Positions 11,266 to 22,353 of a DNA stretch of 64,000 bases are shown here, one piece after another. This DNA comes from Solen grandis (taxonomy: Eukaryota > Mollusca > Bivalvia > Adapedonta > Solenidae). Position 1 is the first letter of the stretch. Every line of letters starts with the position of its first letter. Location of the stretch: the NCBI GenBank assembly GCA_021229015.1, contig CM037792.1, positions 42,229,655 to 42,293,654 of the forward strand, given 5' to 3'. The translations under genes and the position numbers were made by a program. Under the pieces are notes generated by a model. It saw only the letters and a list, made by a program, of their open reading frames with translations. It ran no database searches and had not been told where the DNA came from.

Positions 11266-12043
11266 CTGCACCAAACAACAAACATGCACACAAAAAACAT
11301 AAAAGAGGGAAAAGCAAGCTGTGAAAGGGATGCAGTGAATACATGGGACAAAATATACAGAAGAAGAAACATAAAATTCTATCAATGCTACTTTCTCTTA
11401 GTTTAATATGAGAAGGTAAACACTGTCAAACTTTAAAGAGTAAATACTGTTTTCTTTGGTGTAAAATGACATATTCATGAAACAGAAGTCTATTTTCAGG
11501 GACATATCATAGAAAAATGCACAGTGTTAAGTGAAGATGCACAGTAATCTAATCAAGATTTACCAGTGAGTAAATGACAGAGTTGTCATAAATATTTGCC
11601 ATTTGAAGACAACTATTTAGAACAGCATAAAATGGACCATATTTGGCTATATTTTTGTATTATAAGTAAAAGTAAACAAGAAAGACACTAATGCCCTGCC
11701 AGGATATGGTCAGAACCAAATATCTGCTTGTTTTCTTTACAGTTTATATAATGATGTACATTTGTTCAAGTTTCATAATGATGTGAAGTTACTTTTACAG
11801 AAAAAGTAGCTTAAACACCGAGGTAAACCTGTGGCAGAATAACCAATTTTACCAAGTCACAGCAATAAAATTAAATACGACTAGAAAAAGTTTAAAAACA
11901 AATGCAGAACAATCAATTTTACCATGTTCATCCAATCATAAAATAATGGTCACAGCAATACATTTCCATAAATATTAACTAGATCATATCATGATGTACA
12001 TGTGTACCTAGTTTCATAAAGATGTGAAGTTATCTTCATAGAA
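11266..12043 (-). other. Intronic sequence without recognised feature
   Basis: AT-rich intron upstream of exon 10984-11265. Text near 11700-12040 (ATGATGTACATTTGTTCAAG, TTTCATAATGATGTGAAGTT) recurs near 12000 and 13310, so it is probably repeat-derived. Confidence 0.4.
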
Positions 12044-13190
12044 ACAAGAGCTGTCAGAGGACAGCATGCTATTCAAAATGCTTGCTGGTAAATCAAATAG
12101 AATCTATTTATTATTGCCCTTCACATAATAATAGTCAAAAATGATATACCTTGATAGTCTGATACCCCTTAATATCTTTATGAAGTCTTAAATCAATCCC
12201 ATGCCTAGTTACTGAGACATAAGCATAATAACACTGTGCATGCAAAACTTTAACCAAGTATCCAAGTTAGAAAATGGCCATAATTTGTATAAAATTCAGT
12301 CCAAAAGGTATCCTCCTTGGTTTTCTGATGCCCCTGAATACACTCCTTAACTTTCTAGTCAATACCATAAACAATTTCTGAAATATAAGCTGCATAGTAG
12401 CTTGAATGCAAAACTTTTACCAAAATTTCTAAGTTAAAAGGGGGCCATAATTTGTAATAGATTCAATCAAGTGTTATCTTCCGTGATAGTATGATACCCC
12501 TAAACATATTAAAGATGTTTCAAATCAATCACATGCCTGGATACTGAGATATAAGCATGAAAGTATCTTGCATGCAAAACTTTAATCGAAATTTCTAAGT
12601 TAAAAAAGGGGCCATAATTTGTAATATATTCCATCAAGAGTTATCTACCTTGAAAGCATGATACCCCTAAACGTATTAAAGATGTTTCAAATCAATTGCA
12701 TGCCTGGATACTGAGATATAAGCATAAGAGTATCTTGCCTGCAAAACTTGAACCAAAATTTCTAATTTAAAAAGGGGCCATAATTTGTAATATATTCCAT
12801 CAACAGTTATCTACCTTGGTTGTCTGATGTCCCTAAGCATTTTCATAAACTTTCAAGTCAATACCATGAATGGTTATGAGATACAAGCTGGATAGTAGCT
12901 TGCATGCAAAACTTTAACCAAATTTTCTATTGCATGCAAAACTTTAACCAAAATTTCTAAGTTAAAAAGGGGCCATAATTTAGATTTTATTCAGTCAAGA
13001 GTTGTCTACCTTGGTTGTTTGATGCCCCTGAACATATTTATAAACTTTCAAGTCATTACCTTAAATGGTTATTGAGATATAAGGTTGATAGTAACTTGCA
13101 TGCAAAATAACAAAAAGCTGCAACGCCAACGCCGATGCCGATGCAAGGGCGACTACAATAGCTCTCATATTCTTCGAATAGTCAAGCTAA
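12044..13190 (+). mobile_element. Tandem-unit repeat element (ACAAGAGCTGTCAGAGGACA...GTCAAGCTAA)
   Basis: The left end is ACAAGAGCTGTCAGAGGACA. The body is about seven imperfect ~160-bp units containing CTTGCATGCAAAACTT, AAGGGGCCATAATTTG, CTACCTTGG and TGATACCCCTAA. The right end is GCTGCAACGCCAACGCCGATG, then GGGCGACTACAATAGCTC and GTCAAGCTAA. It has no coding capacity. The same body text occurs in the intron at 2200-2430. The architecture (unique start, tandem core, GC-rich end, CTAA) parallels the elements at 5278, 7028 and 25632 although the sequence differs. Confidence 0.6.
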
Positions 13191-13944
13191 AAAAGCTTAC
13201 ATGCAAAGGTAAACCTAAGGAAAACAATCAATTTCAGCATGTTCATCCAACTGTGAAATATAGGTCACAGCATGAATTCACATGAATATTAAATAGATCA
13301 TATCATGATATACATGTGTACCTAGTTCCATCAAGATGTGAAGTCATCTTCATAGAAAAAACCTTAAACGCAAAGGTAAACCTGGGGAAGAGCAATAAAT
13401 ATCAGCATGTTCATCTGAGAAATGATCATAAAACCCATTTTAATAAACTGGAGCATAAAAATCAAACTTTTACAGAGGACAATTTAATTTACTTTCTATG
13501 TGGAAATAACTACATTCAGTAATTATTTTAAACTATAATAAATCAATGCATACTGCCCAACAATATTTCTTAAGAAATGAGGATTGTGAAATACATCTCT
13601 TCGAAGTATTTAAGTATCTCCTAGACTTATGTAGATTTGGAGAAATGAGAGCTTGGTTATTATCTCTTCATCTAATCAAAGTAAGTGAACACATTGTGGC
13701 AATACTGTCTTTAAACTTTCATTCACATTTTTCTTCCTTGATTCTCATCACAGATGAAACTGATGTACATTTTAGTGCTAATTTTGAGGTCACCTTCAAT
13801 GGCCATCTCAGATACCCTTAGAATGAAGAGTTAACTGGCTATGGCCTCCTTAACTTGAATGTGATTCTCTTTGGATACGTTCACAAATACTGGTATGTTA
13901 ACTTTTATAGTAACTTAACACAGATACGTTATTCCCCTGGAAAT

Positions 13945-14313
13945 TTAACCCTTTACCTCATGAATATTCATTAATGACTTGATGAATATTAATTTACTAA
14001 ACTTTAAATGGAATATGAAACAAGGATTTTTCTATGTCATACAGACTGTGTAGAATCTGAACTATAATAATGTATGAGCAAACAAGAGCGATCTGATCTA
14101 GGTCTGCCCTGTTTGTCGAGGCATCAAAATACATCTACTTAAGATAAAGTCCCTTAAATGGTTCAGCTACATTTTGGACCAAATGTCCTCTCACAGAGAT
14201 AACCAAAGTTTCCTAATGTTTCATTATGGTGCCTTGGTTATCTTGGTAGAGGTTAAGTGGTCCAAGACATAGCAGAACCATTACAGGGACTTTACCTTAA
14301 GGTAAAGGGTTAA
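13945..14313. mobile_element. TTAA inverted-repeat element, second family
   Basis: TTAA sits at both edges (13945-13948 and 14310-14313), with inner ends CCCTTTACCTCA and AAGGTAAAGGG. The body has ATGAATATTCATTAATGACTT and GATCTGATCTAGGTCTGCCC. Related degenerate copies appear near 6535, 53547 and 53883. It is non-coding. TTAA duplication with CCCTTT ends is the piggyBac signature; the assignment is inferred. Confidence 0.6.
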
Positions 14314-14454
14314 AATTCTAAAAATGTTGAATATCTGCAAATTTATTTTTTTTGCCACTTTGAAAATTATATTGAACTTCCATTCATTTTATCTACCAGG
14401 TACTTGTTTTTACACTGAACATAAATTATTTATGACTATATCCTACTGAATGTG

Positions 14455-14696
14455 TTAACCCTTTCCCTCATAGAGGAAACCATGAAAAGACCTATGCGAA
14501 CAGCATAAAACCAGATCAGCCTGCGAGTAACTCGCAGGCTGATCAGGTTTTATGCTGTTCGCTGCTCCTCAGTGGTCTGGAAATGAGGATTTTGTAATTA
14601 AATTTGGTAAGGTTTAACTGTGGTTTTCTGTAGATCAGGCTTTATGTGGTACCTATTGAGTGCGTCAAAATGAGTCTATATGAGGGAAAGGGTTAA
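14455..14696. mobile_element. TTAA palindromic element, copy 3 (inverted)
   Basis: It has intact TTAA at both edges, inner ends CCCTTTCCCTCATAGAGG and TATATGAGGGAAAGGG, and a near-perfect central hairpin (CAGCCTGCGAG TAA CTCGCAGGCTG). It is the best-preserved copy here together with 28470-28710, and lies opposite in orientation to copy 1. Confidence 0.75.
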
Positions 14697-16438
14697 TAGG
14701 CATGCAAAATGTCTACACTAGTAGAAATTTTGACACTGACATAGACAATTAGAGAACCAGATATAATCCATCAAGGTAAAACAAATGATTAATTAAAATC
14801 ATTAATTAAATTACCCATGTGTGCAGCTTTTTCGAAATATGCATGTTTGACAGACAGGTTCACATTTCTTGACTCAAACAAAGTTTGTTCTTCATTCTGT
14901 TTAAGCATTTAATTCTAGCAGAACTAAGACATATATTTACTGCATTTTAAACAGGCTTTTTTCTTTTCAACATACTTGACAGATTTTTATACAATTTCAG
15001 AAAAACATTTTTTTTTATTAATTACCATGGACACCAGATTTTTTTTCTATTGTAACCTTGAAATAAAAACCTGGCAGATTTTTATACAATTTCAGAGAGA
15101 CATTTTTTTCTTTTTAATAAATTAATTTTTTTATCTACTGTAACACTGGAATAAAATTTCGTGCATATACATCCTGGATCCTGAATAAATCATATCTGCA
15201 AATAACATCAGCACTTGACCCTGACAGTACATGTATCATAACTAGTCTACTATATATGTCTGTATGAATTAAATTTCATTGAATATAATGGACACATCAT
15301 GTGTAGGTATTCTAGATACATTTACAAATGATGCATGAATGCACTACTAAATTACATAAACATTTATAGTGTTCTAAAAAAAGATACAAAGCAAAAGGTA
15401 TTTATTGCAGAATATTCCTTACTGTACTGGTGCTCTTCACAATGGCAACTTGGAGAAGTAAAGTAGCTAGTGCAGGACAGGACACAATAGACATTAGGGA
15501 CCATGACAAGACTTGTAATTCCAGCCTCAGGCATTACCCAACTTTAGAAAAGGGACATGATAAAGAGGCTTTATAAGAAGTGAGTTTTAGACCCTACATA
15601 TGCTAAATACTAAGTACTATTGACGTTCTGATTGTCGCTAGTCGCTGACAAGTAACTTTACTGAAGAGTGACAATAATCAATTTACATATATCCGTTCCA
15701 AGATGTCATTGTAAATTCTATACCATACCATATCATGTGTTGTCTGTCTAGTGTACACTGTACATCAATCTGGAATCTCTTGATTTTACCTTGGTTCCCA
15801 TAGGAAAACTGTTAAATACCCCCTTTTATTGAAGCATTATAAAACTAAAACTGTGTCAAAAACTACTTCATGAAGTTCATGTAACTGTGTATAATTAAGC
15901 GCCTTGTTTGAATTTTACTACTGGTTAAAGCGATTATTAATCGGAGAGTTATCAATTATACCCAATTCGATTGAACCAATAATCGATTGTGACAAATATC
16001 AACCGATTTCTATCTTCTGAATACCTGGACGTTATTTCAAGAAAATATTGATAGAGTAACAGGATTGCTTAAAGATGAATTTTTACTCTAAAAATTATAT
16101 ACACAAATAAATATAAAGAAAATATAAATGTATATTTAACCCTTTACAACATGAAAATGATCAGAAACTGACTTAATACAATGGCATAAAACCAGATCAG
16201 CCTGCATATGTACTCGACCAGTCCTTTTGTTTTAACTGTCCTTTATATACAGATAATGACCTGATTAAGACTTAGACAATGCTTGAAGTCTGACAGGGTT
16301 TTTTCAATCTAAAATGGAGTGAAATAAAGTATCTGAGCAGGAAAAGAATAAGCAAGCTGACCATCCAAACAAAACATGACACCATTCATGCATTTGTGCG
16401 ATTAATGTAAGATACTAGCAATATGCATTACTACTTAC
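14697..16438 (-). other. Intronic sequence without recognised feature
   Basis: Intron between exons 16439-16621 and 10984-11265. A stretch near 15000-15130 repeats a GACAGATTTTTATACAATTT sentence twice. A degenerate TTAACCCTTTACAACATG piece with CATAAAACCAGATCAGCC at about 16137-16205 is a partial TTAA element. I see no exon. Confidence 0.45.
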
Positions 16439-16621
16439 ATGCAAACTGGGAAGAGTTCGACACCTGTTGAGTATTAGGTTTCTTTCCAGTGTTTGAATCT
16501 ATAAGTGCTGAGTCGTAATGTATCACGTTGCTGAATGCATCCAAGTTACCATCCTTCAATGCACAAAAGGATAATTCAACTTTTTTTATTGATATGAAGA
16601 GATGCAAAATTAACAAAGCAT
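16439..16621 (-). CDS. Exon (fourth seen) with an A7 homopolymer frame break
   Basis: The donor is CAT|GTAAGTAG and the acceptor TAATATCAACAG. The exon enters with one base, completing Arg with the AG left by exon 16781-16877, and reads CFVNFASLHINKK. At an A7 run (plus-strand T7 at 16581-16587) the frame slips by one, then VELSFCALKDGNLDAFSNVI continues open to the donor in the phase required by exon 10984-11265. The exon is 183 bp where the phases demand 182, so one extra A explains everything. Likely a homopolymer assembly error. A shorter exon starting at 16553 is possible but would break phase with its neighbour. Confidence 0.65.
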
Positions 16622-16780
16622 CTGTTGATATTAGTGTCATGACTTACTAATCATAAAGAGAAGGAAATTAAATCTTAATATCTACTGGTAAATCAATGAA
16701 ATAGCTCAGCTAAAATCAAATGTATTTGATCCTTTAGTAAATATAGAAGATCAGCAATACAAAATATATCACTAAAATAC

Positions 16781-16877
16781 CTGAATTTCTTCCTCTCGGA
16801 ATGTAATCTGATGAACTCTAAGGTCATAGGGATCCATTTAGGCCAAAAGGGCAGCTTTCCCTTCTTCCACTTTGATG
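16781..16877 (-). CDS. Exon (third seen) of unrecognised multi-exon gene
   Basis: The acceptor is GTTATAG and the donor CAG|GTATTTT. The exon is 97 bp. It enters with CA, completed by the G of exon 21213-21279 to give Ala, and leaves AG. It encodes SKWKKGKLPFWPKWIPMTLE and then FIRLHSERKKF, a basic, tryptophan-rich stretch that is probably folded. The other two frames have stops. I do not recognise the domain. Confidence 0.78.
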
Positions 16878-17367
16878 CTATAACAATTAAACAGTATGAA
16901 AGAATTAAATGAAATAACAAAGTTTTACTAAAATTGAACAGGAAATAATAATCAAAGTGCTAACAGTGCTGAGAGAACTGGGTTTGTAGTACATGTATGA
17001 TGATGTTGCATTTCTTTTGTTTATCGCAAAGTAAATTTATAAGCGAGGATCAAATATTCAAGCAATGCCAAAGAACCCAAATGTTATAAACCCACTTTTA
17101 CTTTGCTTGAACACTGCCGCTAAAAAAGATACACACATCAGTTGTCTCAATGGATTGCTAACAATAAACATATCTCCACTCTTACTCTCCCCATTTCTCT
17201 TGCCTACAGTTTATAAGATTATTTGAATATGCAATCAAAAACAACTAACTTCCTGTCAAAGAGTTGAATTTAAACTTAGTATTGTTTTATATATATATCT
17301 ACTTAAATTAATGATTTTCATTATGACAAAAAATATGTATGTGTTATATTGCACTGTAATTAAAACA

Positions 17368-18440
17368 AGAGGGCCAAGATATTAGGGGACAAGTTATTAA
17401 ATTATAGCATAGTTGTACTGAATACACAATGAGATCATTTCAATTCCACAAACTAAACAGTGACTGAAGTCAAAATTTGAAGTCAAACTTGACTGAGAGA
17501 TAATGGCTTTAAACATCGTCAGTTAAACAACAAAACGATTGCTTAAAAAATTAAGATGCTAGAGTGTAAACAGTAAAATCTGGCATTTTTATTAATTAAA
17601 GGGCAATAGTAACTCCTGACATATAATCTGATGTCAGCCATAGTGGAACTTGGTCTAGAGATTATGGCTATTAACATTATCAGAAATTGTGAAAATGATT
17701 GCTTAAGAAATGAATATGCTAGAGGGCAAACCAAGTTAAATCTGCCAATTTTTAACATTAGAAGGGACATAACTCCTGACATAATTGGCAAATATCAGCC
17801 GTAATCAAACTTAGCTGAATGTGTATGGCTATAAACATTGTTCTAAAGTTTGAAGATGAAAACTTGAAAAATAGAGATGCTAGAATGCAAACAAAGTGAA
17901 AACTGGCATTTTTTATATAAAAAGGGGCATAACCCCTGACCTAATTAGCTGATATCAGCAATAATCAAACTTGGCCAAATGAATATAGCTATAAACATTG
18001 TTCTAAAATCTGAAGATATTTGCTTAACAAATGAAGATGCTGGCGAGCAAAAAAAAAATGAAATCTAGCGTTTTTATATTAAAAGGGGCATAACTCCTGA
18101 TCTTATTGGCCAATATCATTCATAATCAAACTTGGCCAAGAATTCATAGCTATAAACATTGCCATAGAGTTTCAAGATGATTACTTGAGAAATAAAGATG
18201 CCAGAGTGCAAACAAGCTGAAATCTAGCATTTTTTAAGATTGAAAGGGGCATAAATTGTGACCCAAATGGCCGATATCAGCCGTATTCAAACTAGGTCAA
18301 GAAATAATGGCAATAAACATTGTCATAAAGTTTAAAGATGATTGCTTAACAAATGAAGATGCTGGAGTGCAAACAAAGTGAAATCTGGCATTTTTTAATA
18401 TTAAAAGGGGCTTAACTCCTGACCAAATTGGCCAAAATGC
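17368..18440 (+). mobile_element. Tandem-unit repeat element, ~165-bp units
   Basis: It opens ACAAGAGGGCCAAGATATTA and then runs about six to seven units. Each has GATTGCTTAAGAAATGAA-like text, AGATGCTAGAGTGCAAAC, ATCTGGCATTTTT, AAAGGGGCATAACTCCTGAC and GGCCGATATCAGC. It is non-coding. The right boundary is unclear. A weak relative occurs at 43730-43870 (CCATAACTCCTTGTCAACTG, GGGCCGATATCAGCC). Confidence 0.6.
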
Positions 18441-18782
18441 CAACTATGTCAGCACAACTTATCAATGTAGATGAAGTAGAAAATATCAGAATAATAAATC
18501 AATATGTTATGGCTAAGTTAAAAGGGGTGCTGGACGAAGCCTACCTTTGCTGAGGAGTACCATTGCCATAGTATACCATTTCTGGACAAAGCGTGTATAT
18601 ATTTTATAAAGTGTAGGTAGGTTTGAATAACAACTATTATTATACTGCGACATCAAATTCTCTCTTCTGATTGGTCAATAAGTCGTGTACATAACGTCAT
18701 GTACACTGGGTATATGTATGCAACTCATCATCAGTACAAAGTTACGCAGAAACTGGACTTTACTTTGCAGTATAATAAATCC

Positions 18783-18925
18783 GTTATACAGTTTCCTGAC
18801 AGGGTACATGACTATTTATTCCCGGCTGAGAAAAAATCATGTCACCCTCGCCTAGCGGCTTGGGCAACATGACTTTCCTCAGCTGGGAATATATAGTCAT
18901 GTACCCTGTCAAGAAACTGTATAAC
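18783..18925. repeat. Large hairpin, 48-bp arms, 47-bp loop
   Basis: Arms at 18783-18830 and 18878-18925 share GTTATACAGTTTCCTGACAG, GGGTACATGACTAT and CTGAG as inverse sequences with few mismatches. Just upstream, TATTATACTGC near 18637 is inverted as GCAGTATAATA near 18768. The two may be parts of one small palindromic element. Confidence 0.65.
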
Positions 18926-19685
18926 TAATAGTGTATGCAGGTGTGAATAATATCTGTGTTAAGGAAAACATTCATAAATGTGTAATGACAGTCACGCTCT
19001 AACATTCAAATCAAGACATCATTATTTGAATAAAATATGGTGGAAATTGTTACAAGCTTAAGGGGGTTGCAAGAAGCATTTTGAGGTGTGTAAAGCATAT
19101 GTTTAGTGATAAATATGTGTAAAAATGTTTCAATTACACATCTTTGTCACCAAATGTACCTATCATTAACTTCTAAATAAAAACAATATAAAACAGGCAA
19201 AATTAAAAGGGAGTTATAGTCAAAACGTACCCATAACCAGAGCGTACTCAAGTCAAAACATACCCAAATGAAGTCAAAAAGTACCCAAATAGAGTCAAAA
19301 CGTACCCACCTGTTGGTCAAAATGTACCCCCCTAATTGGTCAAAATGTGCTCTAGTTAAATCATTTTTATGAGTGCATTTTGTTTTTAAAGTACAATTCA
19401 TATGTTTAAATGTAATGTCATTATTAATGTATTTCATTTTTTAAAGAAAATTGTACAAAATAATTGATCAAAATGTGTCATTTTTCACAAATATATTTTG
19501 AAAACTTGGCCAAGTTTTAGCAGTTTATGTATTATCAATGATTTATATTTTATCTATTATTTAATGATAAAAATGTCAAAATAAAAAAAGAAAAATGTTT
19601 CATTCATTCAAACTATCATCTACCAGAACTAGAAGCTGGAAAAACAAGAATTCAATGTAAGTGTGAACAACATAATCACCTAGCA

Positions 19686-20089
19686 CAGGGTTTCCACAAA
19701 ATTGAAACATCAAAATTCCCTGATTTTTCCCTGACCAAACTCAAAATTCCCTGACCAAAATAAGCACAAATCCAGCGGCAAATGTGGATCAGCTATGAGC
19801 ACAAAATGTACTTTGTTGGATGTTATTGGGAACTTATTTAATATTATGCAAATCTGACAATTCAAACTGACTGAAAAAAAAAAAAATGGAAGAAACTGCC
19901 TTAGCCTTTCCTTATTATAATCCTCCTGCTGTTTGTTCGACATTCCTTGATTGTAAAATTCCCGGACTTTTCCCTGATTTTTTCTGAATTTCCAAATTTC
20001 CCTGACCAATTTCGAATTTTCCTGACTTTTCCCTGACCTTGAAAAAAAATAATTTTTTCCCTGACTTTTCCCTGACCGTGGGAACCCTG
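19686..20089. mobile_element. Non-autonomous inverted-repeat transposon, 5-bp target duplication TAGCA
   Basis: The ends CAGGGTTTCCAC / GTGGGAACCCTG bound 404 bp, with TAGCA exactly repeated at 19681-19685 and 20090-20094. Inside, TTCCCTGACTTTTCCCTGAC-type words repeat; on the minus strand they read as a GKVREKSGK-rich string, which is a repeat artefact. It is related to 4512-5248 by ends, duplication length and internal text. Confidence 0.7.
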
Positions 20090-20586
20090 TAGCAATTAAG
20101 GTAACCATATTTCACACCTTTATTTATGCTATATGCTCTTAATAAAGTGCCACAGGTGAGCATGTAATCTGATTCAATTAAAGGTATTTATAATCATATT
20201 AAAACAAGAAACCTAAACATGCAATTGGAACGATCAAAGGTACAAGTAATTATGTATCATATTAAAATTGAATTAATTCATATGAGGGTCTGTTATGACC
20301 TCAAAATTGTGTATGTTTTGACCTAAAAATAGCGGGTACGTTTTGGTTTGGGGAAGTTTTGACTCTCTCCCATTAAAAAGTGGGTGTTAATGAAAACCTT
20401 ACTCAAGTTAAATTCCACAATCTTTATCAAATAAAAAACAATAACATAATTAAGAATACTATCTCTTGGATTCATTGAATAATTATCAAACAATATAACA
20501 GAACAGACGAAAAAATGATGCATATATAATATATAGGTGGTACACTTGACTTCATCTGACCAAGTGGTGTGTTACGTCCTGGTATA

Positions 20587-20890
20587 CACCGTTCCCGGTG
20601 GCCAAGTGGTCAGAGCATCCACCTTGAGTGCGGGAGGTTGTGTGTTCGATCCCCGGCCATGACATACCAAAGTCGTAAAATGGTACTGCTATAGCTCCCT
20701 TGCTTGGCGCTCAACATATATGGGTAGTTGCAGGACTGGTTGGCTCGATGTCAGGATAATGTGACCGGGTTCGGTATCATGCCACTGCGTGATACTGCAG
20801 TGTGGCAGCACTATATCTGTCTCAAGCAGACATCGTCTCCAATTGACTGAAATACTGTCGGTGGAACACTAAACGCAACAAACAAACACA
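20587..20890 (+). mobile_element. tRNA-derived SINE
   Basis: The head has a pol III A-box-like TGGCCAAGTGG and a B-box-like GTTCGATCCC. The body follows: ACCAAAGTCGTAAAATGGTA, CTCCCTTGCTTGGCGCTCA, GGTAGTTGCAGGACTGGTTG, GATACTGCAGTGTGGCAGCA, GTCTCAAGCAGACATCGTCT, GAAATACTGTCGGTGG. It ends in an AAC/AAACA-rich tail. The same body appears at 40835, 42050, 42295 (plus) and 9600, 54575, 57500, 61205 (minus). Confidence 0.75.
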
Positions 20891-21212
20891 TCCTGATATG
20901 CTAAGGCAATGGTACCCTTCGTCTGACATTCATTTAAAGAACTATGGTAGCTTAAGAGGGTTTACTGTATAAGCAAACCAAACAGATGGTTGTATTAAAT
21001 GCATGCTATATTAACCCTGAATTTATAAGTTAGATTAATGTCAATCCAGATAAATGTAGGTTTTTTGTTTGTTTTTTTTGTTCAAATGGAATATTTCAAG
21101 ATAAATGCTGTACTGTGCATATTCATTAAGGACCGGTAAGTGACTTCCATATGAAACAGAATGAAAACACATATCAATACAAATTACAATACTAAGGCAC
21201 AAAAAGTTCTAC

Positions 21213-21279
21213 CTGCTGCAAATATAATGTAACAGAGGGAATCAAATAACGCATGAGAGGAGGTGCTGAAACCACACAA
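21213..21279 (-). CDS. Exon (second seen) of unrecognised multi-exon gene
   Basis: The acceptor is CTTCATGTTTCAG and the donor CAG|GTAGAAC. This 67-bp exon reads LCGFSTSSHALFDSLCYIIF then AA and leaves one G, completed to Ala by exon 16781-16877. The hydrophobic CYIIFAA piece is too short to call a membrane span. Phase agreement with the next exon selects this frame. Confidence 0.72.
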
Positions 21280-21354
21280 CTGAAACATGAAGGATACAAC
21301 ATTTAGATATATTACCGATCTCAATATTAGATATAGTCGGGGTATGAATGGCCG

Positions 21355-22228
21355 TAATCTCTACTGAGATCCGCTCCGGTTATTTTTTTCGTATTGGCCT
21401 TCGCTGGATCTCTACCCAACCCTTATATAAAAGCTTCGGGAAATTTACACCGATACCCCTAACTCGTTTCGGCCGTTCAAATCGATTGTTTTAGGATGCA
21501 CACCTAAAAATCCACGCATGTCTAGTAAGAAGACATATTTTTCTTTCCATTTCATTCAACATCATTGTCTTAGCTTGCCGATTTCATAAATACGGTGACG
21601 GAAAACACCAAACCGCTCACCTCATAGTTTTAAACAGACATTTTGTAAAAATTGATCACGTGACTAGTGGCGAAACAGTTTAAACTACAGCTCCATTCAG
21701 TTACGACTGTTCAACAGCAAAAGGTAAATGCTCTTTGCCAATAAGTCGGCCCTGGCAAAGTCAAAGAAATTTTGCTGTATAAAACGATTTTTCAAAAGAA
21801 AGTTTATGTGAAATACGTTCTATTTACTTATAGATCGAGAAAACCACACGCCGCTCTGTACCGCATAACCCGCGAGTTGAACCTAACTGTAGTTATCCAA
21901 TCACGGATTAGTCACGTGATAACCATCGCATGTAAACAATATGGCGGTTTAAAAGGCGAGTTTGGAGGTTTCGTGAGTCTGTAGCTGTAAAACTGGTGAA
22001 ATCGGTAAGCTAAGGCAATGATGTTGAATAAAATGGAAAGAAAAATATGTCTTCTTACTAGACATGCGTGGATTTTTAGGTGTGCATCCGAAAACAATCG
22101 ATTTGAACGGCCGAAACGAGTTAGGGGTATCGGTGTAAATTTCCCGAAGCTTTTATATAAGGGTTGGGTAGAGATCCAGCGGAGGCCAATACGAAAAAAA
22201 TAACCGGAGCGGATCTCAGTAGAGATTA
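21355..22228. mobile_element. Mutator-like foldback element, 232-bp inverted arms, 9-bp target duplication
   Basis: Arms 21355-21586 and 21997-22228 are inverse copies differing at about five positions. The arm starts TAATCTCTACTGAGATCCGC and includes a TATATAAAAGCTTCGGG stretch. The nonamer GAATGGCCG lies directly outside both ends (21346-21354 and 22229-22237). The ~410-bp loop has no transposase but contains two CACGTG E-boxes (near 21659 and 21911), ATCCAATCA and a GC-richer AACAATATGGCGG stretch. Long inverted arms with a 9-bp duplication are the known Mutator-like (MULE) hallmark. It sits in intron 1 of the minus-strand gene. Confidence 0.75.
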
Positions 22229-22353
22229 GAATGGCCGAGTCGCAGACAGGTCCGCCTTTCGGGTGCTTCAGATTTTTCATCAGATAATTATTCCAACTTA
22301 ACACTTAATTAAACGGAATTTGCATACCAAAGGCAAGACTTAACATGACTTAC

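Larger units (their letters stand above)
16878..21212 (-). other. Intron holding tandem-unit repeat, hairpin, transposon and SINE
   Basis: Intron between exons 21213-21279 (donor GTAGAAC) and 16781-16877. It contains the elements at 17368-18440, 18783-18925, 19686-20089 and 20587-20890. The short word CAAAACGTACCC and variants recur between about 19220 and 19350 (GTCAAAACGTACCC, GTCAAAAAGTACCC, GTCAAAATGTACCC), with inverse echoes at 20310-20370. Confidence 0.5.

Noticed and set aside
13546..13821. 91-codon plus-strand open frame
   Set aside because: AT-rich intronic sequence of the minus-strand gene, no homology and no clear splice context, although a TCTCATCACAG acceptor-like string is present at about 13743-13753.
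19710..20163. Minus-strand proteins rich in GKVREKSGK
   Set aside because: Produced by CCCTGACTTTTCCCTGAC repeats inside a non-autonomous transposon; three overlapping frames show the same motif.
21895..22000. Promoter and start of a plus-strand gene at AACAATATGGCGG
   Set aside because: The ATG is followed by a stop after two codons and the segment is the loop of the foldback element; promoter-like words alone do not support a gene.
22018..22203. Open frame over the right arm of the foldback element
   Set aside because: It lies wholly within the inverted arm and its mirror appears in the left arm; no domain or splice support.
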